From positions 2,916,001 to 2,976,000 of the forward strand of contig CM060733.1 of NCBI GenBank assembly GCA_030704615.1: a stretch of DNA of 60,000 nucleotides, given 5' to 3'. Within the stretch, counting starts at the first letter, position 1, and each line of letters begins with the position of its first letter. The position numbers and the translations under genes are program-made. The notes below the pieces were generated by a model. The model was not told the DNA's origin. It saw only the letters and a list, made by a program, of their open reading frames with translations, and made no database searches. Shown here piece after piece: positions 46,364-56,364 of this stretch. The stretch comes from Takakia lepidozioides. Its lineage: Eukaryota > Streptophyta > Takakiopsida > Takakiales > Takakiaceae.

Positions 46364-46381
46364 TGCAACCCTGTCATGAAG

Positions 46382-46716
46382 GCCATCGCAAAGGAGATGC
46401 TCGGTTTGCAAGTCTGTGTGAAAGGTAACATGGCCCTTCAGAACCATCTTTTGAGTGACCTTCGTATGATAGAGGAAAGCTAGCGCAAATGGCCACATAC
46501 ATGGCTGCGGGTCTTCTCCACCCACATCTTGTTAGAAGGTTTGAACGTGTTCAGGATGGATCGGGAATGAGTTTGAAGAGAAGAAATGATCGGGTAGAGG
46601 TTTCTATGTCACGGAAATCAAGACGTCTTGGATCGAAAAGAGTCTCAGCAATCCCTCCATCATCGTCTATTTTGCATGCACTTCATCAAGTTGGGCGTCC
46701 CAGATTGAAGGGTTGA
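46382..46716 (+). pseudogene. 3' part of the MULE gene interrupted at 30995
   Basis: Directly after the right target duplication the plus strand reads AIAKEMLGLQVCVKGN and ALQNHLLSDLRMIEE, continuing the frame that reads EQQPRHESEATVMK just before the insertion. After one apparent frameshift near 46475 it goes on as LAQMATYMAAGLLHPHLVRR to the stop at 46716. A basic, Ser/Arg-rich tail fits a nuclear protein. The match to the family is inferred from continuity, not from a known domain. Confidence 0.6.
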
Positions 46717-47890
46717 GAGCAAGCAGGTTTATGCTCTCGTGCTCCCATAATCCATTCAGATTGCTGATTTCCCTGAGATTGCATTCTCATTGAAACATTT
46801 GGTAGCAAACAATTTCTCATAATTCAAAATGATTGAAGCTATGTTCAGTGACCCATGTGTTGTGTGATTCACAACGGAATGAAAGAGATGTGGATGATCA
46901 TCCACCTTTTATTGCAATCGAGTCTGTATGCATACATTTGCAGTGATGTGCAAAACACAAATTACTGTGCACTATTATGTTTAGCCTTTAAATTAACACT
47001 CCTGACTTCCAATACTGAAAAACGGTTGCCGCCAGTCTCTAGTGTGTTCCCTGCCACCATTTTTGCATTGCAAGCACACTGCTCCCCTCCTCCCATCATC
47101 TCCATCTTCGTGTAGTGCTTCGGCCTCTGCTCCCCTAAGCTTGCAGAGGTTCCCTGATCCCCCTGATCCCCCTTCTCATCACAGCTGGCCTCCTCACACC
47201 CCTGCTTCCCGATGTTGTGCTCAGCTCCCCGTGATCCCCTTCCCATTCAGTGCTCCCCCTCATCCCTCGATCCCCTGCGGCTTCGCAATGGACTGATATG
47301 CCCGGTTCCCTTCACCGTGCACTGCTCCCTCATGTATCACCCAAAGAGTTCGCTCAACAAGGCAGTGCGGCTGTCATCCGACGGGGCAATTATTGAAGCT
47401 AGCGCCTTGTGTTCAGTCACCCGTGATGTTTTGTGCGATTCACAGTGGTATGAGAGACATTTGTGGTGACCTCTGTGGGAAGCATTTGGATTCCCATAGT
47501 GTATATACATATCGGACACATATATGTGGTTTTGAAAGCCATTCTGTCTCATAACCATTATACATTTGCTTCCAACGTGAAGCCACCAGTTCAAAGTTCT
47601 CCATTTGAAAAGGAGGATACCATTGCATTTGCAAGGCAATGCACCATAAAAACCGATGCTTTAGTACCATCATCCTTTTCAGAGAGCAAATGACACTGGA
47701 CCTTGGACTAAAGCGAAAGTTTGTGGGCTCTGGGTCATCTTTCGACTCTCGGCTCTCGGCCATTGTTGGGCAAATTTCAGATTTTGCTTTGGAGTTTATT
47801 TTCAGTTTTTGTTGCATGCTTATGCACCACTCGTACATGCAAGGGACGTGACCTTTCATATTGCAAGACGCGGACATGACCTTTCACAAC
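46717..47890. other. Intergenic DNA with a GATCCCC cluster
   Basis: No convincing gene. GATCCCC and near variants cluster at 47120-47290. A minus-strand open frame (47877-47440) has mixed composition and no recognised domain. Confidence 0.4.
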
Positions 47891-47894
47891 TTGC

Positions 47895-48025
47895 CCCTTC
47901 ACACGCGACTTTTCACCCGTGATCCCCCGATCCTCCTACTTCCCTGATCCCTCGATTCGAAACCTGTCGTCCCTCATCCCCTCACCCCGTGGTCCCCTCA
48001 TCCCCTGATCCCCTCATCTCCCCTG
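47895..48025. repeat. GATCCCC heptamer cluster
   Basis: GATCCCCCGATCCTCC, TCATCCCCTGATCCCCTC and similar words occur at irregular 7-20 bp spacing. On the minus strand (the sense strand of the adjacent gene fragment) this is GGGGATC. Confidence 0.7.
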
Positions 48026-48031
48026 GGGAAC

Positions 48032-48737
48032 AATATGAGAGGGGATGGGATTGACATCAACTTCCGCAATGGGTGTGTAGAAACCTGCCGTCGGAGATTC
48101 CACTTGAAAAGTCTCTGTATGAGGCGCTTGAAGGTCTTCAACCTGTGAGGGTGTTGGCGACGTCATCTACGATGCGTGGTGGGACAACTGTGATAAATTG
48201 AAGGCGTCAACGTCGATGTGGGAAAGGTGAGGGGCATATGGTGACACTCGTCGCTCATGTAGTTCTTGTCTTCTTGCCAACAACACCTTGTTTGCTCGCA
48301 AGACCTCCTCAATGGCATTTTGAACTCCAACATCAGCTGCCTCAGCCTCACCTATCACAGAGACAAGCGTTTGTGTCTTAGCTTTGACCCCCATGATCCC
48401 CTGATCCCCCGATCCCGGACTGTAAAGTCTGCTCCCCCATTTATCTATTCCAATTCTGATCTTCACAATGACAGACTCTTGGAGAGGCAAAGTATGCACT
48501 TACTCAAAAGATGCACGTAGCGTCCCAAATCAATCCTCCCAGGCCCTGGCTGCACGTCGTAAGCCTTCGGCATCATTGCCCTTGCACCACAAAAGTTGAA
48601 AGTGGGCCGTTTCCATTGCCGCAAATTCATAAAACGCTCGGGCACGCACCATGCGAAGAAATGCTCAGCAGGAATCGACGATCTGCATTTTGTCCTGCAT
48701 TGTACCATATCTAAGCTGTCTCTCTGCCATGAGCACT
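48032..48737 (-). pseudogene. Unknown gene fragment, two or more exons, cut by a CACTA end
   Basis: The minus strand from 48737 reads AERQLRYGTMQDKMQIVDS, a stop, then MVRARAFYEFAAMETAHFQ and LLWCKGNDAEGLRRAARAW, ending at a good donor GTAAGT (48503-48498). An intron with GGGGATC repeats ends at an AG near 48352. The next exon reads EAEAADVGVQNAIEEVLRAN and ARRQELHERRVSPYAPHL to a TAG at ~48167, then DLQAPHTETFQVESPTAGF to about 48032. Composition and splice sites indicate a former gene; family unknown. The helical, charged character suggests a coiled region. Confidence 0.5.
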
Positions 48738-49070
48738 CACTACAGGAAAATGGGGGTTTTCGACGTCGAGGCCATGCCGCACCGTCGTAAAACAGCCATT
48801 TTCGGGCAGGGGGGAAGAACCAAATTTGCGACGCCCGGGCGTTGCAAGCTCGTTGCAAGGGCGTCGTAAAAAAAACGTCGTAAATTTGCGACCACTGGGC
48901 GCAACCGCGATTTGCGAAAAGGCGAAACCACGTTTTGTGACGCTGACACGATTTGCGACGCCCGGGCGTCGCAAAAAAAAAAAACCCTACTCTGCATTGC
49001 AGAATTAGCACCGTCTGGGGGTCGCAAAGTGCGACGCTCGGACGTCGCAATTTAAGGGGGGACATTTGAA
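48738..49070 (+). mobile_element. CACTA (En/Spm) transposon left end, truncated
   Basis: It begins CACTACAGGAAAATGGGG, the canonical CACTA terminus. Subterminal palindromic motifs of the TTTGCGACGCCCGGGCGT type (48826, 48950 and variants at 48880, 49010-49050) follow, as expected for TNPA-like binding arrays. No matching right terminus was found in the window, so this is a fragment or the rest has been lost. Confidence 0.75.
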
Positions 49071-49285
49071 TTTAGGCGAAAAAAATTGAACTTGAAAAAC
49101 TTGTTGACCATTGACTCCGGTTCTGTCTAATGGCGATATGTTCATTGTTCTACATATATCATGCAATGCATACTTGAACCTAAGACCTGGGTGCGCGGCC
49201 GTGGCCTAGTTTCTTGGTAGAGCCGCTAACTAGCACACGCCTTAGCAGCGGCTTATGGCCCACTAGCTAACATCTAGGTGCCTAC

Positions 49286-49760
49286 CAGTGTTGGACTGGC
49301 ATCACAAAAATATGATACCAGACTGGTCCGGGTATCACAAGGGCCCATATTTCCCAATACTGGTATGGTCTTGGTATTGGGGTAAGGGGAAGGTAGGGTA
49401 TAGGAGGGGTAAATAAGGTAAATTTGTGGTTGTATAGCAGTAGGGTATCAATACTTACTAGTCACATGTCACCCTTCCATGTCACCCTTCCCCATGAATG
49501 TGTGTAATTAGTGTGGCGCAAGACCCCACCCAGGATTCAAGAGGGAAAACGGGGTCTTTGAAACTGGTATCGCGCTCCGCATTCACGAGAGGTCACAGTA
49601 TGAGTCTGGAATGGTGGCAGCCCGCCTTAGGGTAACACTGGTCTATCCTAGGTTTAGTAGCCGTCACCTACCCGCCTGGTAGGTTCTCTCATACCAGGTT
49701 GATACCCACTATTGATACCCGGGTTAACCCTATATACCAGTACAATGGTATATAAAATAT
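49286..49760. repeat. Left arm of the hAT-end element (GGTATC-rich)
   Basis: ATGATACCAGACTGG, GGTATGGTCTTGGTATTGG and GATACCCGGGTTAACCC are repeated in the right arm (59538-59679) and partly at 56365 and 49963. The copy at 49963 starts CAGTGTTGGTTTGG, but no partner end was found. Confidence 0.5.
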
Positions 49761-50330
49761 TCAATATATTCAAGAGAATACTCAATAACCTGAAAAAAAA
49801 AAAATTGACCTTCACACTGGATCACAATTACTACTAGTATATATTTACTATATCATCACTTACATTATTACTATCACTATTACTATTGTGTCGTTTGGAG
49901 GCTCACATTGCGTATTAATAGCAATCTCGTCCATCGCAATATGGGTTGGGTATGGTATATACCAGTGTTGGTTTGGTATCTTGAATCAGAAATACCAGAA
50001 GGGTCCTGGTATGCAGTGCTGAATTTTCTTAAGGCAGGTAGGTTTTCCAATAATGCAGCTCCTGATTTTTTCAATTATGAATCTGGTATGCATAGAGTGG
50101 TTTAAGAAAAAAATCAATCTGGGTATGAGCAATGGTATCTGAATGTCAATAACCTGGAAATATGAACTCGGATATGGTATTAAAAGAATAAAAATAAAAA
50201 TGGTATTAGTATTCATATTCAAGTTCAATATTGAAATGGCCATCTGAACTATTCAAATGGCCATTTGAATAATCAAGAAACCACAAGGGAAACCTGCTCA
50301 TCTCATAGGTACGGCCCGCGAGGTATAGCC
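49761..50330. other. AT-rich intergenic DNA
   Basis: AT-rich simple sequence (TTACTATTA-like and ATGGTATTAGTATTC-like runs). No gene seen. Confidence 0.4.
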
Positions 50331-50379
50331 GGGGAACCCCCGCTCTGGCAGCCTCATCGGCGAGCTGGACGCCCCCATG

Positions 50380-52020
50380 TCAAATCATCCCCACCCCCCT
50401 CCGACCCCACCGCCTGCTGACCTCCCCGCCCCCGCCGCTGCTCCCGCCCCCCTCACCCCCCCCACGCCCGCCCCCCCCCGCCCAGGACCCCTAACCCCCG
50501 CCCCACTGCTGGCCACGCGGCCCCACAACAACACTCGATCTCTAGCCACGTGGCGGCACCACGCTGTGGATCCCCTCACTGGGTTGATCCCCTGTCCAGT
50601 GCCGGAGTGATCCCCACCCTCGTCTCCAGCCGCGTGGCACTCCCCCGAACCGTCGATCCCCTCCCCATCCATCCAACCTCATTAAGTGGATGATGTGGGT
50701 CCCCCCCCCGCCATCTCCCGCGCAGGAATGGATGACGGCCGGATGAAGGCCCCATGACGCAACCATCGCCATGTGGCGCTCTCTCCGCCGTCGATCCCCT
50801 CCTCCCATCCACGGCGCGATCCCCTGAGACGTCGCCGCCCCCCGACCTGGCTTGATCCCCCCTCAGGACTGGGAGTGATCCCCCAACCCTAATCGCGCGC
50901 CACGTGCGGATCCCCTGAATCGTTGATCCCCTGCGCATCCATCCAACCTCACAACAATGGATGTTGTGTGTCATCCGCCCCTTATCCCCCCGCCATGCTC
51001 CCGCGCAGGGGATGGATGACGGCCGGATGAAGGGCCGATGACACTGACAGGCCACGTGCCGCTCCCCCCGCCGTCGATCCCCTCTTCCCATCGACGGCGT
51101 GGTCCCCCGGGCCATCGCGGTGTCCCCCCCCCCCCCCTCGGTTGATCCCCCGTCCAATGTGGTGACCGATCCCCCTCCAACCATCGGCTGCCACGTGGTG
51201 CTCCCCCCGCCGTCGATCCCCTCATCCCATCCACGGCGCCATCCCCCAAGATGACTCCGCTCCCCCCGACCTGGGTTGATCCCCATCCAGACCGGGAGTG
51301 ATCCCCCAACCCTAATCGCCCGCCACGTGCTGCTCCCCCGAACCGTCGATCCCCTACGCATCCATCCAACCTCAAAAACCATGGATGTTATGTGTCATCC
51401 GCCCCTCATCCCCCTGCCATCCTCCCGCGCAATGGATGGACAACGGCCGGATGAAGGCCCCGATGACACGTCCACCGCCACGTGGCGCTCCTCTCGTCGT
51501 CGATCCCCTCATCCCATCGGAGCCGTTCCTCCGCAACTTGGTTGATCCCCTGTCCAGGGCAGGAGTGATCCCCTACTCCCAATCGCGCGCCACATGGTGC
51601 TCCTCGAACCGTTGATCCCTTGCCCATCAATCTTACCTAAAACTATTGCCGTTCACAGTGACACGCCGCCACGTCGCAATCCCCTCCGCCGTCGATCCCT
51701 CCAACGGTTAGAGGCCTGATCCCTCGAGCCCAGGCGCGGTCCCACGGGCCTTCGACCATGGACGGCGTAATCCCCGCACTGTCGCTCCCCCCCTCCTCGA
51801 TTGATCCCCTCCTCCAATTCGGGGACTGATCCCCCTCCCCACATTTTCCGCCACATGTTGCTCCGCGGTGCCCTCCACGACCCGTGGGCCACGTCGCGGT
51901 CCCCTTGTCGTCAATCCCCCCCCCCCCGTCGCCGCGCCGTCAATCCCCCTCGATCACGTGGCGGCACCCCCAATGTCGATCCGTTCCCGATCCCCTGCTG
52001 CCCCCGGGGACTGATTCCCC
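50380..52020. repeat. GC-rich GATCCCC satellite, block 1
   Basis: Hundreds of bases are filled with GATCCCC variants. A longer unit is marked by CATCCATCCAACCT near 50660, 50937 and 51357 and a diverged one at 51626, with GGATGGATGACGGCCGGATG about 80 bp later and CACGTG-containing words (GCCACGTGGC) in each unit. Spacing is about 270 bp or a longer ~420 bp. Long open frames on both strands are repeat artefacts. Confidence 0.8.
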
Positions 52021-53090
52021 TTGGCCCTCTTCAACGTGATGTGGCTGTCCCCCCGCCGTCCAATAGTTTTGCGTGATGGTCCACTCCATGGCACTCCCCC
52101 GGTCGTCCATCCCCCTCCTTGCTCTTGCCGCCGATCTCCTGCTTTGATCCCCCTTCGACCGATCCCCCAATCCCTTCCATTTCCAACGGTGGGTATCGCA
52201 CCACGTGGACCTGCATGTGCTGTTCACTTCGTTGTGGAGGTAGGGTTCTCCATCTCCGTGGTTGAGGGTTTCTTGTCGTGCTTGTTCGTGCTCCTGCTTC
52301 GACGGGTCTGGGATGACCTGCCAGGGCCTCAATCATGTGCGCTCTACGGCGTTTGTGATTCTCTTGCGACAAACGTCTTGCATTCAATGCGTACATGGGG
52401 TTTTCTTCTTCTCTTCTTCTTTTGTTGTTCTTTCTTGTTTCCTCTTTCTTCTTTGTTGTTTGTTGTTTTGAAAGCTGAAGTAGAGGATTGGCATAAGCTA
52501 CACCAAATCCCATGTGCAAGGGGATGAGGATCTGTAACTATAGTAGCTTTTGCATATTAAACTTCAGCCTCAACTTCATGTTTGCTTTTTCATACTACTT
52601 ACCTTGCTAGATTGACATGTAAACATCTGTGTGTTGCAGAATCGAACATGGTTGCACATCAAGCAACTGAATAGGATTGATGGAGGTTACAGAGTCCAAG
52701 ATGGTTGTATACCGGCCAGCTCATAATGCATGCACTTATAGGGATTTCTTTTTCGACCTAGCATGGTGTTTTACTCGTCGATCCTACACAACGGTCTCTT
52801 CTCTTGTTCCCTACCCCTGCAATTTTGGTCCCCTTCCTCTCATGAATTGTCTCCCTCCCTCAATCCCTCACTTGCAAAACCCCAAACATCCAATCCCTCC
52901 CGAGTTTCTGCTCCCCACTGTCTGGTCCCCCCCCCCGCCGCTCCCCCTGTCTTCGTTGCCCACATGTCACCTCCCTGACCACAAAATCACCATACATGTC
53001 ACATCCAGTACTCTCCGCACATATCTGCTCCCCTCTACTAACATCCCCCCCACGTGTCTGGTCCCCTACTTTGATCCCCATGTGCTTGAT
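52021..53090. other. Less repetitive interval inside the satellite; possible exon near 52640
   Basis: It separates the two satellite blocks. A plus-strand stretch after TTGCAG (52635-52640) reads NRTWLHIKQLNRIDGGYRV and could be an exon of a decayed gene. A minus-strand frame at 52519-52031 is basic and Arg-rich. Neither is recognised. Confidence 0.3.
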
Positions 53091-54580
53091 CCCCCCTCAC
53101 GACCGGGAGTGATCCCCCAACCCTAATCGCGCGCCACGTGCGGATCCCCCGAACCGTCGATCCCCTGCGCATCCATCCAACCTCACAAACAATGGATGTT
53201 GTGTGTCATCCGCCCCTCATCCCCGCCATGCTCCCGCACAGGGGATGGATGACGGCCGGATGAAGGGCCGATGACACTGACAAGCCACGTGCCGCTCCCC
53301 CCGTTGATCCCTCCTCCCATCAACGGCGCGGTCCCCCGGGCCATCGGGTCCCCCACCCCCCCTCGGTTGATCCCCCGTCCAATGCGGTGACTGATCCCCC
53401 TCCAACCATCGGCCGCCACGTGGTGCTCCCCTGAACCGTCCATCCCCTGCGCATCCATCCAACCTGAAAACTGGGTCATCCGCGGTCCCCCTGCATTCGA
53501 TCCCGTCGTCCCATCCACGTGGCGGGATGGATGACGGCCGGATGAAGGCCCCATGACGCGTCCATCGCCATGTGGCGCTCCCCCCGCCATCGATCCCCTC
53601 CTCCCATCCATGGCGCGATCCCCGAGACCTCACCGCCCCCCCGACCTGGCTTGATCCCCCTGAGGACCGGGAGTGATCACCCAACCCTAATCGCGCGCCA
53701 CGTGCGGATACCTCGAACCGTCGATCCCCTGCGCATCCATCCAACCTCACAAACAATGGATGTTGTGTGTCATCCGCTCCTCATCCCCCGCCATCCTCCT
53801 GCGCAGGGGATGGATGACGGCCGGATGAAGGGCTGATGACACTGACAGGCCACGTGCCGCTCCACCCGCCGTCGATCCCCTATTCCCATCGTCGGCCCGA
53901 TCCCCCGAGACGTCGCCGCTCCTTGACGTGCCTTGATCCTCCTTCCGGACCGGGAGTGATCCCCCAACCCTAATGGTGTGCCACGTGCTGCCCCCGAACC
54001 GTCGATCCCTGCGCATCCATCCAACCTCAAAACAATGGATGTTCTGGGTCATCCGCCCCTCATCCCCCTGCCATCCTCCCGCGGAGGGAATGGACGACGG
54101 CCGGATGAAGGCCCAATGACACTGATGACACGCCACGTGGCCTCCCCCCCCCCGCCGTTGATCCCCTCATCCCATCGAAGGCGCGATCCCCCGGGCAATC
54201 GCCGGTCCCCCCCCCCCCCCCCCCCCCTCGGTTGTTCCCCCATCCAATGCCGTTACTGATCCCCCTCCAGCCATCGGCCGCCACGTGGTGCTCCCCTGAA
54301 CCATCCATCCCCGCGCATCCATCCAACCTGAAAACTGGGTCGTCCGCGGTCCCCCCGCATTCGATCCCGTCCTCCCATCCAAGTGGCGATCCCCCGGGTC
54401 GCTCCCCCGCCTCGGTTGATCCCCCATCCAGACCGGGAATTGATCCCCCTCTCGTCTTCTATCACCACGTGGCGGTCTCCGAGCTGTCGATCCCCTTGTC
54501 CCATGCACGGCGCGATCCCCCGATCCCCCGCCGCCGTCATCCACTGCCCCGACCCCCACCCCCCCCCCCGACCCCCCCCC

Positions 54581-54626
<46 letters not shown>

Positions 54627-54780
54627 CGTCAACGGCGGAACAGGGATCGTCCCCCCCATGGCGGTCCCCTCTCCGTTGATCCCCCACCCACCACCTGCCG
54701 TGATCCCCCATCCTCCCCCCCCCCCCTTTGTGATCCCCCTTCCACGTGTCAAGTGTCAGGGCTGTTTGCACATGGCTATC
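53091..54780. repeat. GATCCCC satellite, block 2, ~280-bp units
   Basis: The marker CATCCATCCAACCT recurs near 53170, 53450, 53730, 54015 and 54315, i.e. every ~280-300 bp. Two monomer types alternate in part: one followed by AATGGATGTTGTGTG and one by GAAAACTGGGTC. Each carries GATGACGGCCGGATGAA and one or two CACGTG words. Confidence 0.85.
54582..54625. repeat. 44-bp poly-C run
   Basis: An uninterrupted run of C within a broader C-rich tract (54555-54625). Such a run is often an assembly or sequencing weak point, so its length may not be exact. Confidence 0.8.
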
Positions 54781-54939
54781 ATTCTGTTCATCTGTGTCGT
54801 CCTCCCCCATCCAACAGCCATGCACGCCCCCCACCATTTTGGTCTACGAGATGAACAGAGTGGATATATTGAAATTTAGGGTTTCTGGCTGCTCGCAGAT
54901 TTGATCCTCTTTACGCGCATGTATGCTGCACTTGCGCGT

Positions 54940-55640
54940 GTAGTTTGCTGCTGTGTACTGTTTCTGCAGGACGTGTGTGGTCTGCTGCTGTGTACTGTTC
55001 CTACTGGGGTGCCGGGCATCATGACTGGATCTTCGGAGTTGCGCACGTCATTCCTTCTATCACGGCTGCGTTGCTCGTTGCAAATCCCCCCGGATGGTTC
55101 CTTCAACCACAGGTCGCTTATATGGACTCCAACTATTTCAAGTGGAGGTGGACATCGTGTGAATACGGATGTTGTGGTCATTCCTTGGACCAGGATCGAC
55201 GATTTTGTGAGAGGAGAGAAAGAAAGGGCAGAGGCGCCCACCCACTTCAACAGAACGGTGCCTAAAAAAGGAAAGCATGAGGAGGGCGAGCTCTTAGCTC
55301 CAAGGGCCAATAGTTGCTCTCTTGTGATAAAGTCCGCCTTCACCTTTGTGGTTTCTGGATGGTCTCAGTGTGTTCTTTGAAATGTCATGATGCTTGTTTG
55401 CATTGTTTGCTCTTCTATTTTGTCAAAATGCTATGCTCTCTTGCTCCAAGTATTCCACTCGCCGACATAGTTCTCTCATTGTTCAGGTTCCATTGTTCTT
55501 ATGGACCTGAGGACAAGCACACAAATGTAGTACCTGTCAAAAATGTTCAACCTCCCACACAAAACACAAAAACGCAGACCTTACACACCCATGAGCCACA
55601 CAACCCAATGACCAACAGGGAAACACACTGATTATGCGGT
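54940..55640 (+). pseudogene. Unrecognised coding fragment, possibly N-terminal part of a FAR1/MULE-like gene
   Basis: After TTCTGCAG (~54968) the plus strand reads PPDGSFNHRSLIWTPTIS, then RVNTDVVVIPWTRIDDFV and EKERAEAPTHFNRTVPKKGK up to 55378. After a possible intron, FHCSYGPEDKHTNVVPVKN follows at ~55490. Composition is protein-like and basic. The Cys/His-poor N-terminal regions of transposase-derived FAR1-like genes can look like this, but I cannot name a domain. Confidence 0.35.
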
Positions 55641-55894
55641 GTGCCTCATCCAACACTCACCAAGGCAGATATGGTTGTCATCACATCCAAGGCAATGATC
55701 GTGAGTGCGGACATGGCATACAATACACAACCGCCTTTCCGTAACTAAAAGAACATTCTTGAAAAATGTGTGGATGATATCTCTTATGGGAAGCCATATT
55801 CACATAACCTCATGAGAGATATGTGATAAATGGGGCCAAGGTCATGGCAATAGCTATCAAAAGGAGTGTCCTTGAAAAACTTGAGCCAAAGCTT

Positions 55895-56087
55895 TTAACC
55901 CTTAAACGCCCACCAGGCCCATAACGGGCTTCCAAGCCTATTTAAATGTAAATTGCTTTTTCAGATCTACTTCAATTTTTTATGAAATCAATGCCATAGA
56001 ATGGCCCCTCTCGTGGACTATCAGAATTGGGCAACTGATGGTCCTAATTTCAGGTTAAGTTGTCTCATCAGGCAAGTAAGGGGTTAG
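55895..56087. mobile_element. Short TTAA-type MITE candidate
   Basis: TTAA-CCCTTAAACGCCC at the left and GGGCAAG-like GCAAGTAAGGGG-TTAG at the right give imperfect inverted ends (CCCTTA / TAAGGGG) with a nearly intact TTAA duplication. About 185 bp. It may be a small deletion relative of the 817-bp family. Confidence 0.4.
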
Positions 56088-56364
56088 GCTTTGATGAAGG
56101 TAATTCTCTCTTTTTCATGCTAAGATTTTTTCAATAAGCCAAATTGGATTGTTTTTGGCTTATAGGATAAGGGATCCCAAGGGACGAAGCCATGCTAATC
56201 TCGCCTCAATCCCAATTGATGCCATCACTCAAATCTTAGATAAACTACCAAAAAATGATAGGTTTCTCCAATGGCCCCAATAATGGGCCCCACATTCAAA
56301 GGGTGGTGTTTTCTGGATCTCAGGCTGATTGCCCTAGAAATTGTTATGCAAGGAAGGTACGCAC

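Larger units (their letters stand above)
30996..46373. mobile_element. ~15.4-kb hAT-type element with cargo genes, inserted in the MULE gene
   Basis: It is flanked by identical 8-mers TCATGAAG (30988-30995, 46374-46381). The outer ends read CCTAGTTGCA at the left and, on the opposite strand at the right, CAGGGTTGCA; the latter is a typical hAT end, the former has three changes. Both ends then carry GACGT clusters, followed by arrays of GCGACCACC near-palindromes in inverted orientation. It contains a hAT transposase, a kinase-like gene, a RING-H2 gene and a 5-kb repeat block. Removing it restores a coherent reading across the MULE gene in the frame of 30963-30995 and 46382 onward. A third internal array (41.6-42.2 kb) leaves open that it is a composite of two elements. 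Confidence 0.72.

Noticed and set aside
48463-49065. 200-codon minus-strand open frame
   Set aside because: It runs across the CACTA terminus and its palindromes; the real coding frame of the gene fragment is different.
49190-49262. TGGCCTAGTTTCTTGGTAGAGC resembling a tRNA D-arm
   Set aside because: A box has an insertion and no B box follows; too weak for a tRNA or SINE call.
50576-51382. Long minus-strand open frame (268 codons) in the satellite, rich in Gly/Arg/Trp
   Set aside because: It is the translation of the GATCCCC repeat; parallel frames on both strands show the same periodic peptides.
54232-54879. Pro-rich plus-strand and Gly-rich minus-strand frames of about 200 codons
   Set aside because: Caused by the C-rich tract and poly-C run; no non-repetitive coding content.
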